Positions 17,108 to 26,691 of a stretch of 64,000 bases of DNA are shown here, piece after piece. Source of the stretch: Salinisphaera hydrothermalis (GTDB taxonomy: Bacteria > Pseudomonadota > Gammaproteobacteria > Nevskiales > Salinisphaeraceae). The position numbers and the translations under genes were made by a program. The DNA is taken from the NCBI RefSeq assembly GCF_040361195.1, contig NZ_APNE01000013.1; one strand, given 5' to 3'. The notes under the pieces were generated by a model. That model saw only the letters and a list, made by a program, of their open reading frames with translations, had not been told where the DNA came from and did not search any database. Position 1 is the stretch's first letter. Each line of letters begins with the position of its first letter.

Positions 17108-17800
17108 GTGGCGGCTTTGATCAAAGCCGTGGTATTCGATTTCGACGGTACGCTAGTGCTGTCGAATCAAATCAAGTACGACGCGTTTCAGCAGACGGCC
17201 GAAGCCCACGGGCTGGACCCGGAGCGCGTGATGGCGCTGCGCCACACCCATCCGGGGGCCAACCGGCACGAAATCTTTGCCGAGCTGTCGCGCCAATTAC
17301 GCGCCGAGGGCTTCGAACACATTCCGGACGGCCCGACATTCGTGACCACCTATGCCGACATCGTGACTCGTGAGGTGACGCGCTGCGACTGGGTGCCGGG
17401 CGCCGAGGCCACGCTGGACCGACTGGCCGCACGGGGCCTCGCATTGTTCATCAATTCCGCCACGCCAGGTGACGGGCTGCTCCCGATCGTAGAAAAGCGC
17501 GGCATGCATACACGCTTTCAGGCGGTTCTGGGCGGCCCGGACAGCAAAATCGACAACCTGAATCGCATTGCACGACAGACGGCTCTCGAACCGGCCGCCA
17601 TGATCATGATCGGCGATGGCGAAGACGATCGCATAGCGGCGGCGTCGTTTGGCTGTCATTTCATCGGGGTTGAGCTCGAGACCGAGGACCACGGCCGCCC
17701 GGCTCACCGCCTAACGGTAAGACCCGCGCATCTCGTGCCGGACCTGAGTGGCGTACCGCAGCTTATCGATGCGATCGCAGCAGACCGGAGCACGCCGTAA
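17108..17800 (+). CDS. HAD-superfamily phosphatase, probable nonulosonate-phosphate phosphatase
   Basis: About 230 residues. The HAD motifs are in order: VVFDFDGTLVL (motif I, nucleophile Asp), INSATP (motif II Ser), a Lys in DSKIDNL, and MIGDGEDD (motif IV). The start is GTG at 17108 or TTG at 17105, both directly after the stop of the NeuB-cupin gene; no ATG fits. The place between a NeuB-type synthase and a CMP-sugar synthetase suggests it removes phosphate from the condensation product, as the phosphatases of the Kdn and Kdo pathways do. If so, the synthase uses a phosphorylated sugar such as mannose-6-phosphate. That role is inferred from context. Confidence 0.82.
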   Translation: MAALIKAVVFDFDGTLVLSNQIKYDAFQQTAEAHGLDPERVMALRHTHPGANRHEIFAELSRQLRAEGFEHIPDGPTFVTTYADIVTREVTRCDWVPGAEATLDRLAARGLALFINSATPGDGLLPIVEKRGMHTRFQAVLGGPDSKIDNLNRIARQTALEPAAMIMIGDGEDDRIAAASFGCHFIGVELETEDHGRPAHRLTVRPAHLVPDLSGVPQLIDAIAADRSTP

Positions 17801-17802
17801 CC

Positions 17803-18504
17803 ATGTACGCCGACTACAAAATCCTGGCGGTCGTACCCGCGCGCGGCGGTAGCAAGGGTGTACCGCTAAAAAACATCCAGCCGATCCAGGGCGTCCCGCT
17901 GGTGGCCCGCGTCGGCCATCTGATATCGGAGTTGCCGGAGATCGACCGCGCGGTCGTTTCCACTGACCACGACGAAATCGCCCGAATCGCCGAGGCGTCC
18001 GGCCTGGCCGCCGATTGGCGTCGGCCACCGGCGCTGTCCGGCGACCGGATTGGCGATCTCGACGTGCTCACGCATGCCTTGAACGAGACCGAACAACGCG
18101 ATGGGCAACGCTACGACATCGTGCTCATGCTCCAGCCGACATCACCCATGCGCACTGCCGCGCACGTTCGCGATACCTACCGCAAGCTTGTCAACGAAGC
18201 GCGGGATGCGGTCTGGACCGTCTCCGAAACCGATTCGAAATACCACCCCCGTAAACAACTCACGCTGACGAACGACCAGCTCGGCTATTACAGTCAGGAC
18301 GGCGGCCAGATCATCGCGCGCCAACAGCTGGATGCGCTCTATCACCGCAACGGTGCCGCCTATGCTTTCACCCGCGACTGTCTCCTCGGGCAGCGCGACA
18401 TCATGGGCGCGAACACGGCTGGCTTGATCACCGAGAACATGGTGAGCATCGATACGCCCTTCGATTTCCGGCTCGTCGAGTTCTTGCTCGCCGACAAGCA
18501 ATAG
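17803..18504 (+). CDS. Acylneuraminate cytidylyltransferase family CMP-sugar synthetase
   Basis: 233 residues starting two bases after the HAD stop. LAVVPARGGSKGVPLKNI is the CTP-binding P-loop-like motif of NeuA/KdsB-type enzymes, with the substrate motif LMLQPTSPMRTAAH and the closing IDTPFDFRLVE carrying the metal-binding Asp residues. It should activate the free 2-keto acid sugar with CTP to CMP-sugar. Together with the synthase and phosphatase it completes a route to a CMP-nonulosonate. No aminotransferase, acetyltransferase or UDP-GlcNAc epimerase is nearby, so the sugar may be non-aminated (Kdn-like), or those steps lie elsewhere. Confidence 0.88.
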   Translation: MYADYKILAVVPARGGSKGVPLKNIQPIQGVPLVARVGHLISELPEIDRAVVSTDHDEIARIAEASGLAADWRRPPALSGDRIGDLDVLTHALNETEQRDGQRYDIVLMLQPTSPMRTAAHVRDTYRKLVNEARDAVWTVSETDSKYHPRKQLTLTNDQLGYYSQDGGQIIARQQLDALYHRNGAAYAFTRDCLLGQRDIMGANTAGLITENMVSIDTPFDFRLVEFLLADKQ

Positions 18505-18525
18505 GGCCTGTTGCCGTTTCGTCGC

Positions 18526-18552
18526 GGCGCGATATCGACCGGGCGCCTTTTT
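18526..18552 (+). terminator. Weak terminator candidate after the CMP-sugar operon
   Basis: Arms GGCGC and GCGCC separated by 12 bases are followed by five T. It lies 22 bases past the last stop codon of the plus-strand operon and before the convergent gene. The stem is short, so this is tentative. Confidence 0.35.
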
Positions 18553-18574
18553 CGATTTGATGTGGCTCCAGTTG

Positions 18575-20068
18575 TCAGCACCGTTCAGGGCCTAAGTCGA
18601 ACGATGTCCGTCGATGGTCAGTCCGGCCTAGGAGGGCCTGCACTTCGGTACGCATGGACGCCACCAGAACGTTACGATCGCGCGCTGATAATTGCGCCGC
18701 CCGATCATCGTTGGCGCCAACAAACCAATGCCGGCTTTCATCGCGGATAAACTGCGCGAGGTCAGCTCGCACCTGCTCGGGTGTTTTTGCCGCGAGTTCG
18801 TTCATCATTCCGGGCAATGCCTTCATATCGCCGATCGCTGGCGCACTGGCACAGGCCGAGTGCCACGTCGGCACGAAAGTCAGGCCCGGGATACCGTGCT
18901 TGAGTCCTTCGAATACAGACGATCCATTGCAGGAAGCCGTAAGCTCGGCTCCGGCAATCAACCCCTCCGCGGATGCGAATGCATCCATGAGCACGGTATT
19001 CCCGAGTTCCGTAATACCCTGATACAGCGGCTCGCGACCGTAATGCAGACAACGCAGATCTGGCCGGCGATCGCCCAACTGACGCGGATGCTCTTTGACG
19101 ACCAGGGTCCAGTCATTCGGCATCGCCCGCGCCAGCGCTGTAATAGCGCGGAGTTGATCATGATAAAACCCCGCTTCCGGCACCGTGGTGCGTTCGGGTT
19201 GGTAATGCAGGGCGAAATAGATATAGGGGGCGGACGGGGCGTCTCGTCGGGCATGCCGAGTCAAATACGATAGATCGGCTCGCCGTTCGCGATCACGCCG
19301 CAACGCATAGCGATACAAACGCCACCAGGGCTGACGGAAATAGTGATGATTCCGATAACCATGCCGCGCCCGGTAATACCGGCGGATCAGCTTCCACTTG
19401 AGCCCGAGGCCCATAGGACGATACGCCGCGGATTCTGCCCGACGGTTGATTTCATGCGACCGCTTGAGCCGCCCCGACACTTCGTCCAGCGTGTCGAGCC
19501 ATGCATCGGCCGACAAGCCTGCCGTCGCTGACGGCAACGGCGCGCGTCCGCAAACCAGATCGGTATCGAAAAACATACCGTCCGGCAGCTGCGTTCGTTT
19601 GAAAATGTAAACCGGTACCTTCAGACGTTGGCATACGTGAAAGAACACGATATGCCAAGGGAAGTGCGGCGTATGAGCGAACCAAACCACGAGCGTCGAC
19701 GCCCGCTCGGAGATCCAGGTTGCGAGGCCCGCAACCAGGGCCCAGAAATATCGTTCGGCTTCGCGCGCCGGCAACGGGTCGAGAAACACGCGGTCCAACG
19801 CTCGCGCGAACTGCCGCCATGCCTCGGCATATTCTGTTTCCATGGCCGCATCGACAACCCCGTTGGCAACGGTAGCGTGCGGCACCTCGTCGGCGCGTTG
19901 ATATGGCTGCCAATCGAAATATGCGAATTCGTGATCCCGACCTGCCGTATCGGCCCGTCCTGAACGGCCACCGATCAGGACATCGTGTTGCTGGGCAAAT
20001 CCGAGCAACATCTCCTGCATGATGGGGTAATCGGCGAAATCAGCACCAAACAGCAGCTTGCGTCGCAT
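18575..20068 (-). CDS. Capsule-type polysaccharide biosynthesis protein, paralogue 2
   Basis: About 497 residues; the ATG of MRRKLLFG is two bases after the hldD stop, so it is coupled to hldD. It aligns end to end with the protein at 6568-8085: FADYPIM, AHTPHFPWHIVFF, PVYIFKRTQ, YFALHYQPERTTVPEAGFY, LVKEHPRQLGDRRPDLR, SCNGSSVFEGLKHGIPGLTF and TWHSACAS. The KEHP and S-G-S...E blocks resemble the donor-binding half of KpsS/KpsC capsule transferases. The function is not established. The two copies on either side of the island suggest an old duplication with separate specificities. Confidence 0.7.
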   Translation of the reverse strand: MRRKLLFGADFADYPIMQEMLLGFAQQHDVLIGGRSGRADTAGRDHEFAYFDWQPYQRADEVPHATVANGVVDAAMETEYAEAWRQFARALDRVFLDPLPAREAERYFWALVAGLATWISERASTLVVWFAHTPHFPWHIVFFHVCQRLKVPVYIFKRTQLPDGMFFDTDLVCGRAPLPSATAGLSADAWLDTLDEVSGRLKRSHEINRRAESAAYRPMGLGLKWKLIRRYYRARHGYRNHHYFRQPWWRLYRYALRRDRERRADLSYLTRHARRDAPSAPYIYFALHYQPERTTVPEAGFYHDQLRAITALARAMPNDWTLVVKEHPRQLGDRRPDLRCLHYGREPLYQGITELGNTVLMDAFASAEGLIAGAELTASCNGSSVFEGLKHGIPGLTFVPTWHSACASAPAIGDMKALPGMMNELAAKTPEQVRADLAQFIRDESRHWFVGANDDRAAQLSARDRNVLVASMRTEVQALLGRTDHRRTSFDLGPERC

Positions 20069-20070
20069 GC

Positions 20071-21024
20071 TTACGCAGTATGCCGAGCGGCCAACCAATC
20101 GAGATAACGCGGCACACCCTGCTCTACCGGCATGAACGCGTTCGGGTAGCCCGCCTGCTGCAACGCGGCCATATCGGCTTCGGTGAAACTCTGATAACGC
20201 CCAACCAGCGACTGCGGGAAATCGATATAGCGTTTCTCGCCGCGGCCATGCCAGGCGATCACGGCGTCGGCCACGTCGTTGAACGTCTGGGAGTGGCCAG
20301 TGCCGCAGTTATAGATGCCCGACACCTGCGGGTTGTCGAGCAACCACAGATTCACCGCGACCACGTCGTCGACATGGATGAAATCGCGCCGCTGTTCGCC
20401 ACTACCATAACCGTCCGAACCCGCGAACAGGCGGCACTCGCCATCCTCCGCGATTTGGTTCGAAAAGTGCCGTGCCACGCTCGCCATTCGACCCTTGTGG
20501 CCTTCGCGCGGGCCATAGACGTTGAAATAACGCAGCCCGACGACCTGCGAGCGGCGCGCTCGCCCTTGTGCCCGTACGTACTGGTCGAAGGCAAACTTGG
20601 AAAACGCATACATGTTGAGCGGCTTCTCGGCGTTGCGGCGTTCGACAAAATCCGGCCCCATGCCGTAGACCGACGCCGACGACGCATACAGAAACGCCAC
20701 CCGATGGCGCTGGCACCAGGCATGCAGTGTTTTCGAATACGTGAAGTTGCGCGCCATGACATAGCGCCCGTCCCATTCCGTGGTGTCGGAACAAGCCCCT
20801 TCGTGGAATACCGCATCGATGCCACCGGGCATGTCGTCGGCCGCCATACGACGTTCGAGTTCGTCGTATTCCAGATAATCAGCAAAGTCGAGATCGGCCA
20901 GATTCAGACATTTATGGCCATCGGCTAGATCGTCGACGATCAGGATGTCGCGAACGCCACGGGCGTTGAGCCCAGCCACGATATTGCTGCCAATGAAGCC
21001 GGCAGCGCCGGTCACGATGATCAT
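20071..21024 (-). CDS. hldD: ADP-L-glycero-D-manno-heptose-6-epimerase
   Basis: 317 residues. Converts ADP-D-glycero-D-manno-heptose to the L,D form used by heptosyltransferases. The short-chain epimerase fold shows as IIVTGAAGFIGSNIV (NADP-binding glycines), a Ser/Tyr/Lys catalytic set (SSASVYG; YAFSKFAFDQYV) and GLRYFNVYGPRE. The ATG overlaps the stop of the upstream GT4 pseudogene by four bases (ATGA), and the stop is two bases from the next start, so glnE, the pseudogene, hldD and the capsule-type gene read as one transcript. It works downstream of HldE (3140-4594). Confidence 0.96.
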   Translation of the reverse strand: MIIVTGAAGFIGSNIVAGLNARGVRDILIVDDLADGHKCLNLADLDFADYLEYDELERRMAADDMPGGIDAVFHEGACSDTTEWDGRYVMARNFTYSKTLHAWCQRHRVAFLYASSASVYGMGPDFVERRNAEKPLNMYAFSKFAFDQYVRAQGRARRSQVVGLRYFNVYGPREGHKGRMASVARHFSNQIAEDGECRLFAGSDGYGSGEQRRDFIHVDDVVAVNLWLLDNPQVSGIYNCGTGHSQTFNDVADAVIAWHGRGEKRYIDFPQSLVGRYQSFTEADMAALQQAGYPNAFMPVEQGVPRYLDWLAARHTA

Positions 21025-21382
21025 TTCGCTCGATCCCCTTGCGACAAACCCGTCATGTGCGCGCCGATCTCCGCGTACCAGCGGCGGTAACGCGCGGCCA
21101 CGGCCGCGGCAGTATAACCGGCGACGCGCTCGCTATCGGTCGCCGCCAGCCGTTTCGCCCGTGTCGGATCGTCGCGCAGCCTGTGTACGGCCCGCGCAAG
21201 AGCGTACGCATCGCCCGCTGGCACGAGCAACCCGTTTGCCGCCCATGCCTGATAAAGCGTGGGCGCATGCCGTGGCGCGCCAGCTCGCGGATCAGCAGTT
21301 CAGTCTGCCGCTCGCCGCCACGAAAGCCGCGGGCCAGATTCACGTGGGTGAGCCAACGCGCGTCCGGCGCGATGCGGTTCAT
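21021..21382 (-). pseudogene. Family 4 glycosyltransferase remnant with internal deletion
   Basis: The ATG at 21382 overlaps the glnE stop (ATGA) and opens a frame reading HVNLARGFRGGERQTELLIREL, almost identical to the start of the intact GT4 at 11261-12295. After some 45 codons the homology jumps into another frame and resumes at the very C-terminal part (NGLLVPAGDAYALARAV to the stop overlapping hldD). About 220 codons, including most of the donor-binding domain, are gone. Both end couplings are preserved, so the gene was once an intact member of the glnE-hldD transcript. No product with activity is expected. Confidence 0.85.
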
Positions 21383-24210
21383 CCGGTCTGCCCTTCGGCT
21401 TCGCCGCCATCCCCCGCCGCGCGATCCGCAGGGGCCTCGATCCAGCGCGCCCAGAGATCGGCGACCGCTGCGCGCTCGGGCTCGCGCCGACTGTCGCGAT
21501 CGATCATGGCGCGCTGGCCCTGCAAGGCCGCTGCGTGCACAACACGCCGATAATCCCGATAGGCACGGGTCATGGTGCGAATATCGTCGTAGCTCGCCCG
21601 CTGGGCCGATTCCATGGTTTCCAGGATACGAATCGCGTCGGTAAAGATCACGAGCTCCGGACAATCGTGGCCATACGCCAGCGCGGCGTATTGGGCCATG
21701 AATTCGATATCGATGAGCCCGCCCGGCATCTGCTTCACATCCCAGCGCTCGTCGGTGGTCTCGTCCTTGACCTCGCGCATGCGCCGCCGCATCGAACGGA
21801 CCTCAGCCGCCAGCCGCGCCGGATCGCGCTCGGCCGCCAGCAACTCGCGTCGGAGCGCGACGAACCGGTTGCCGAGCGCTTCATCGCCGGCAACCGGGCG
21901 AGCACGCACCAGCGCCTGATGTTCCCAGGTCCAAGCCTGCTCGCGCTGATAGCGAGCGAAAGCGTCGATATGCGTGACCATCAGCCCGGCGTTACCCGAG
22001 GGCCGCAGCCGCATGTCGATCTCGTAAGCCCGGCCGGCCGGCGTCGCCGTCGACAGGATATGAATCAAACGCTGCGCGAGCCGGGTGAAGAATACCTGGT
22101 GGGTCAGCTCGCGTGCCCCGCCCTCGGTCGCGGCCTCAGACGGGCTGTCATAGACGAACACGAGATCCAAATCCGAGGTATAGCCCAGTTCGAGACCGCC
22201 AAGCTTGCCGTAGGCGACCACCGCAAACGGCGCCAACCGGCCATCTTCGAGGCGCGGCTCGCCATAGCGATCACTCATCTGGGCCCACGCCATGTCGAGC
22301 GCCGCCTCCAGCACCACTTCGGCGAGCGCGGTGAGATGATCGGAGACGATCATCAACGGCATGGCGTTGGTTACATCGGCCGCCGCAACCTGCAACTTCG
22401 CTTTCTGCGTGAACCGGCGCAGCGCATTCATGCGCTGGTCCAGGTCCAATATCTCGAACGCGGCCAGGTCTTCGGCCAGCTCCGTGGCCAATTCGGCGCG
22501 ACGCGGCGGGCGATAGAGCTGGCGCGGATCGAGAAATGAATCGAGCAGGGCCGGTTGCTCGGCGATGCAGTCGGCAATCCATTCGCTGGCCCCGCACAAA
22601 CGCATCAGCGTGGACAACGCCGCGGGATATTCCACCAGCAGCGCGATGTAATTGCTGCGCCCAATGATCTCGCTGATGACCGCCAGCGTGCGACGTACCG
22701 ATCGCTCGGGCACATCGGTATGAGCCGCGGCCACGATCACGGCCGGGATCAGTTCTCCGAGCCAGCGTTTGCCGCGTGCTTCCAAAATACGGTATCGCCG
22801 CTGATCCTTGAGGTCGGCCAAGGCCTGACGCACCGCGGCCGGGTCCTCGATTCCATAACGCTCGAGCAGATCGTCGGCTTCGGCTTCGGACAGTGTCTGT
22901 TTCCAGAGCGCATCGAGAGCTGCGTGCTCGCGGTCGCTGGCCTGGGCGCGGTCCTTGGATTCCGGGGAGGCGAAGACCTGCTCGAACAACGTGTGCACTT
23001 CGCTTCGCACGCGCTCGGTCTCCGCAGCAAGCGTCTCGCCATCCGACATCTGCATGGCGCGTGCGAGCCGATCGCGCTCGGCCTCGTCGTCGGGAAAGTC
23101 GTGCGTCTGCTGGTCATCGACCATTTGCAGCCGGTTCTCCAGCCGACGAAGAAAGACATACCCCGTGTCGAGCCGCTCGGCGGTGTCCGGCTCGAGATGG
23201 CCGCTATCGGCCAACTTGGCTAGCGTCGGCCGCAGTCGATTGTCCTGCAGTTCCGGCTCCTGACCACCGCGCACGAGCTGGAAAACCTGGGCCAGGAATT
23301 CGATCTCGCGAATACCGCCGTAGCCGAGTTTGACGTTGGACTGCGAATCCCGACGCGCGACTTGCGCATCGATCATCGACTTCATCTCGCGGATGGATTC
23401 GAACGCCCCGTAATCGAGATAACGTCGGTACACGAAGGGGCGCAATGTGCGGATCAGGCGTTTACCCCCATCGATATCACCGGCCACGGCGCGCGCCTTT
23501 ATCCAGGCATAACGCTCCCATTCCCGGCCATGCGCCTGGTAATACTGTTCCATGGCACCGATCGAGCCCACGAGCGCCCCGGCATCGCCGAACGGCCGCA
23601 AGCGCGTATCGACGCGATAGACGAAGCCGCCGCCCGAGGCCGTCGACAACATCTGAATTAAACGCTGTGCGACACGCCGGCAGTAACCCGCCGCATCGAG
23701 ATCGCCCTCGACTTCCGGTTCGTTACGGCCGTCGTAAGCAAAGATCAGATCGATGTCGGATGAGAAATTCAGCTCGCGCCCGCCGAGCTTGCCCATGCCG
23801 ATCACGATCAAGCGCACCGGCTTGCCATCGCGATCGCGCAGCTCGCCGTGACGTTCGGCGACCGCGCGCTCGGCTTCGCTCAGCGCATAGTCGATACATT
23901 GATCGGCCAACTCGGACAGATGGTCCAAAACCGTGTCCAGCGCATCCACGCCCATCAGATCGCGCCACGCGATCGCCGCCAGGTAGGCGTTACGGGCGCC
24001 ACGCAGCGCCATTTCGGCCGTCGTGTCGTCAGCACTGGCGGCCCAGCCGGGCACGTCGATGGCAAGCGCTTCGTCCGAGGTCAGCACGCCCTCGGCTTGC
24101 CAGCGCTCGAACGCGTCGGTGTTGCCTTCGCACCAGCGTCCGACAAAGTCGCTGAGTTCACGCGGGTCGCAGGCATCGATGTGTTCGGTATTCAAGGGTT
24201 CGGCTCCCAC
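21379..24210 (-). CDS. glnE: Bifunctional glutamine synthetase adenylyltransferase/deadenylase
   Basis: 943 residues, normal for GlnE. Two nucleotidyltransferase domains are seen: GKLGGRELNFSSDIDLIF near residue 155 (deadenylase half) and GKLGGLELGYTSDLDLVF near residue 670 (adenylylation half), each with the paired Asp residues for metal binding. Between and after them lie the PII-responsive linker and GlnD_UR-type helices. It sets glutamine synthetase activity according to nitrogen status signalled by PII. The start is GTG; no better ATG is in frame nearby. In E. coli the next gene down is hldE; here it is a GT4 pseudogene and hldD. Confidence 0.96.
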   Translation of the reverse strand: MGAEPLNTEHIDACDPRELSDFVGRWCEGNTDAFERWQAEGVLTSDEALAIDVPGWAASADDTTAEMALRGARNAYLAAIAWRDLMGVDALDTVLDHLSELADQCIDYALSEAERAVAERHGELRDRDGKPVRLIVIGMGKLGGRELNFSSDIDLIFAYDGRNEPEVEGDLDAAGYCRRVAQRLIQMLSTASGGGFVYRVDTRLRPFGDAGALVGSIGAMEQYYQAHGREWERYAWIKARAVAGDIDGGKRLIRTLRPFVYRRYLDYGAFESIREMKSMIDAQVARRDSQSNVKLGYGGIREIEFLAQVFQLVRGGQEPELQDNRLRPTLAKLADSGHLEPDTAERLDTGYVFLRRLENRLQMVDDQQTHDFPDDEAERDRLARAMQMSDGETLAAETERVRSEVHTLFEQVFASPESKDRAQASDREHAALDALWKQTLSEAEADDLLERYGIEDPAAVRQALADLKDQRRYRILEARGKRWLGELIPAVIVAAAHTDVPERSVRRTLAVISEIIGRSNYIALLVEYPAALSTLMRLCGASEWIADCIAEQPALLDSFLDPRQLYRPPRRAELATELAEDLAAFEILDLDQRMNALRRFTQKAKLQVAAADVTNAMPLMIVSDHLTALAEVVLEAALDMAWAQMSDRYGEPRLEDGRLAPFAVVAYGKLGGLELGYTSDLDLVFVYDSPSEAATEGGARELTHQVFFTRLAQRLIHILSTATPAGRAYEIDMRLRPSGNAGLMVTHIDAFARYQREQAWTWEHQALVRARPVAGDEALGNRFVALRRELLAAERDPARLAAEVRSMRRRMREVKDETTDERWDVKQMPGGLIDIEFMAQYAALAYGHDCPELVIFTDAIRILETMESAQRASYDDIRTMTRAYRDYRRVVHAAALQGQRAMIDRDSRREPERAAVADLWARWIEAPADRAAGDGGEAEGQTG

Positions 24211-24374
24211 TTCATCCAGCCCGCGGCAACCGGGCGTGCTTGCGCGTCGAATACACGGCCAGCCGGCTTACTTCGCGACGCCGGGCAAGGCAGCGCCTAT
24301 CGTTAACAGCGCCTTCGGATAGTGCAATGTAACGCGGGATGGCAGCAAACGACCGCGGCCGAATCGCATCCAAG

Positions 24375-24404
24375 AAAAAGCCCCGCACGAGGCGGGGCTT
24401 TTTC
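24375..24404 (-). terminator. Terminator of groES-groEL
   Basis: On the minus strand a GC stem (AGCCCCGC with GCGGGGCT around a short loop) is flanked by A and T runs. It lies 29 bases after the groEL stop. The symmetry means it could also stop transcripts coming from the other side. Confidence 0.88.
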
Positions 24405-24432
24405 GGGCTCGCTTTGGGCGAGACGGAATGAT

Positions 24433-26079
<1,647 letters not shown>

Positions 26080-26137
26080 TGCTCGTTATCCTTGATTCGT
26101 TGATTGGTGGTTGACTGATGGATGCGCCAGAGGGCTG

Positions 26138-26425
26138 TTAACCCAGCACCGCCAGGACGTCGTCCTCGCGCATCACGACGACTTCTTCGCCGTCGACCTT
26201 GATCTCGGTACCCGAGAACTTGCCGAACATCACCGTGTCGCCGACCTTGACTTCCGGCTTGCGGACCTCGCCATTGTCCAGCGGTTTGCCGTTACCCACC
26301 GCGACCACTTCGCCGCGCTGCGGCTTCTCGGCCGCCGAATCGGGAATGACGATGCCCCCGGCCGTCTTCTGCTCTTCTTCGATCCGCTTGATTACGATGC
26401 GGTCATGTAGAGGACGGATATTCAT
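26138..26425 (-). CDS. groES: 10 kDa co-chaperonin GroES
   Basis: 95 residues from the ATG of MNIRPLHDRIVIKR, with GAGGAGAAGGG just upstream; the open frame extends further but the extra part has no homology. The mobile-loop region (EEEQKTAGGIVIPDSA) that contacts GroEL is present, as is the end EDDVLAVLG. It caps the GroEL ring. It heads the two-gene heat-shock transcript. Confidence 0.99.
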   Translation of the reverse strand: MNIRPLHDRIVIKRIEEEQKTAGGIVIPDSAAEKPQRGEVVAVGNGKPLDNGEVRKPEVKVGDTVMFGKFSGTEIKVDGEEVVVMREDDVLAVLG

Positions 26426-26526
26426 GCCACCCTTCTCCTCGAATACTGTGAAGGTTGTTGATTGAAAAGCCCGACGGCTCGTTGCCGCCACCTCGACTGC
26501 CGATTGGCAATCTTGATCACCGCCAT

Positions 26527-26554
26527 TGATGCGGGCTTGCGGCCCCCTTTCAAG
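26527..26554 (-). promoter_or_regulatory. Sigma-32-type heat-shock promoter of groESL
   Basis: On the minus strand CTTGAAA, a 13-base spacer and CCGCATCA fit the RpoH consensus (CTTGAAA, 13-14 bases, CCCCATNT); the -35 part is exact. It would give a leader of about 95 bases. No CIRCE element (the HrcA site) is seen, so RpoH control is more likely than HrcA repression. The rest of the 26426-26691 gap also carries the divergent thiolase promoter, which I could not pin down. Confidence 0.7.
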
Positions 26555-26691
26555 ACCGGGGGCACAAATTTTTAACAACCAGCGACCGCCGGCAAAACTG
26601 AAACGACGCCTTGTCGGAACTGAGCTGAGGCAGTATCGTTCGACACGAATCACGTCATGCCGAGCCATCCCTCGGCGATACCGGAGGTTTC

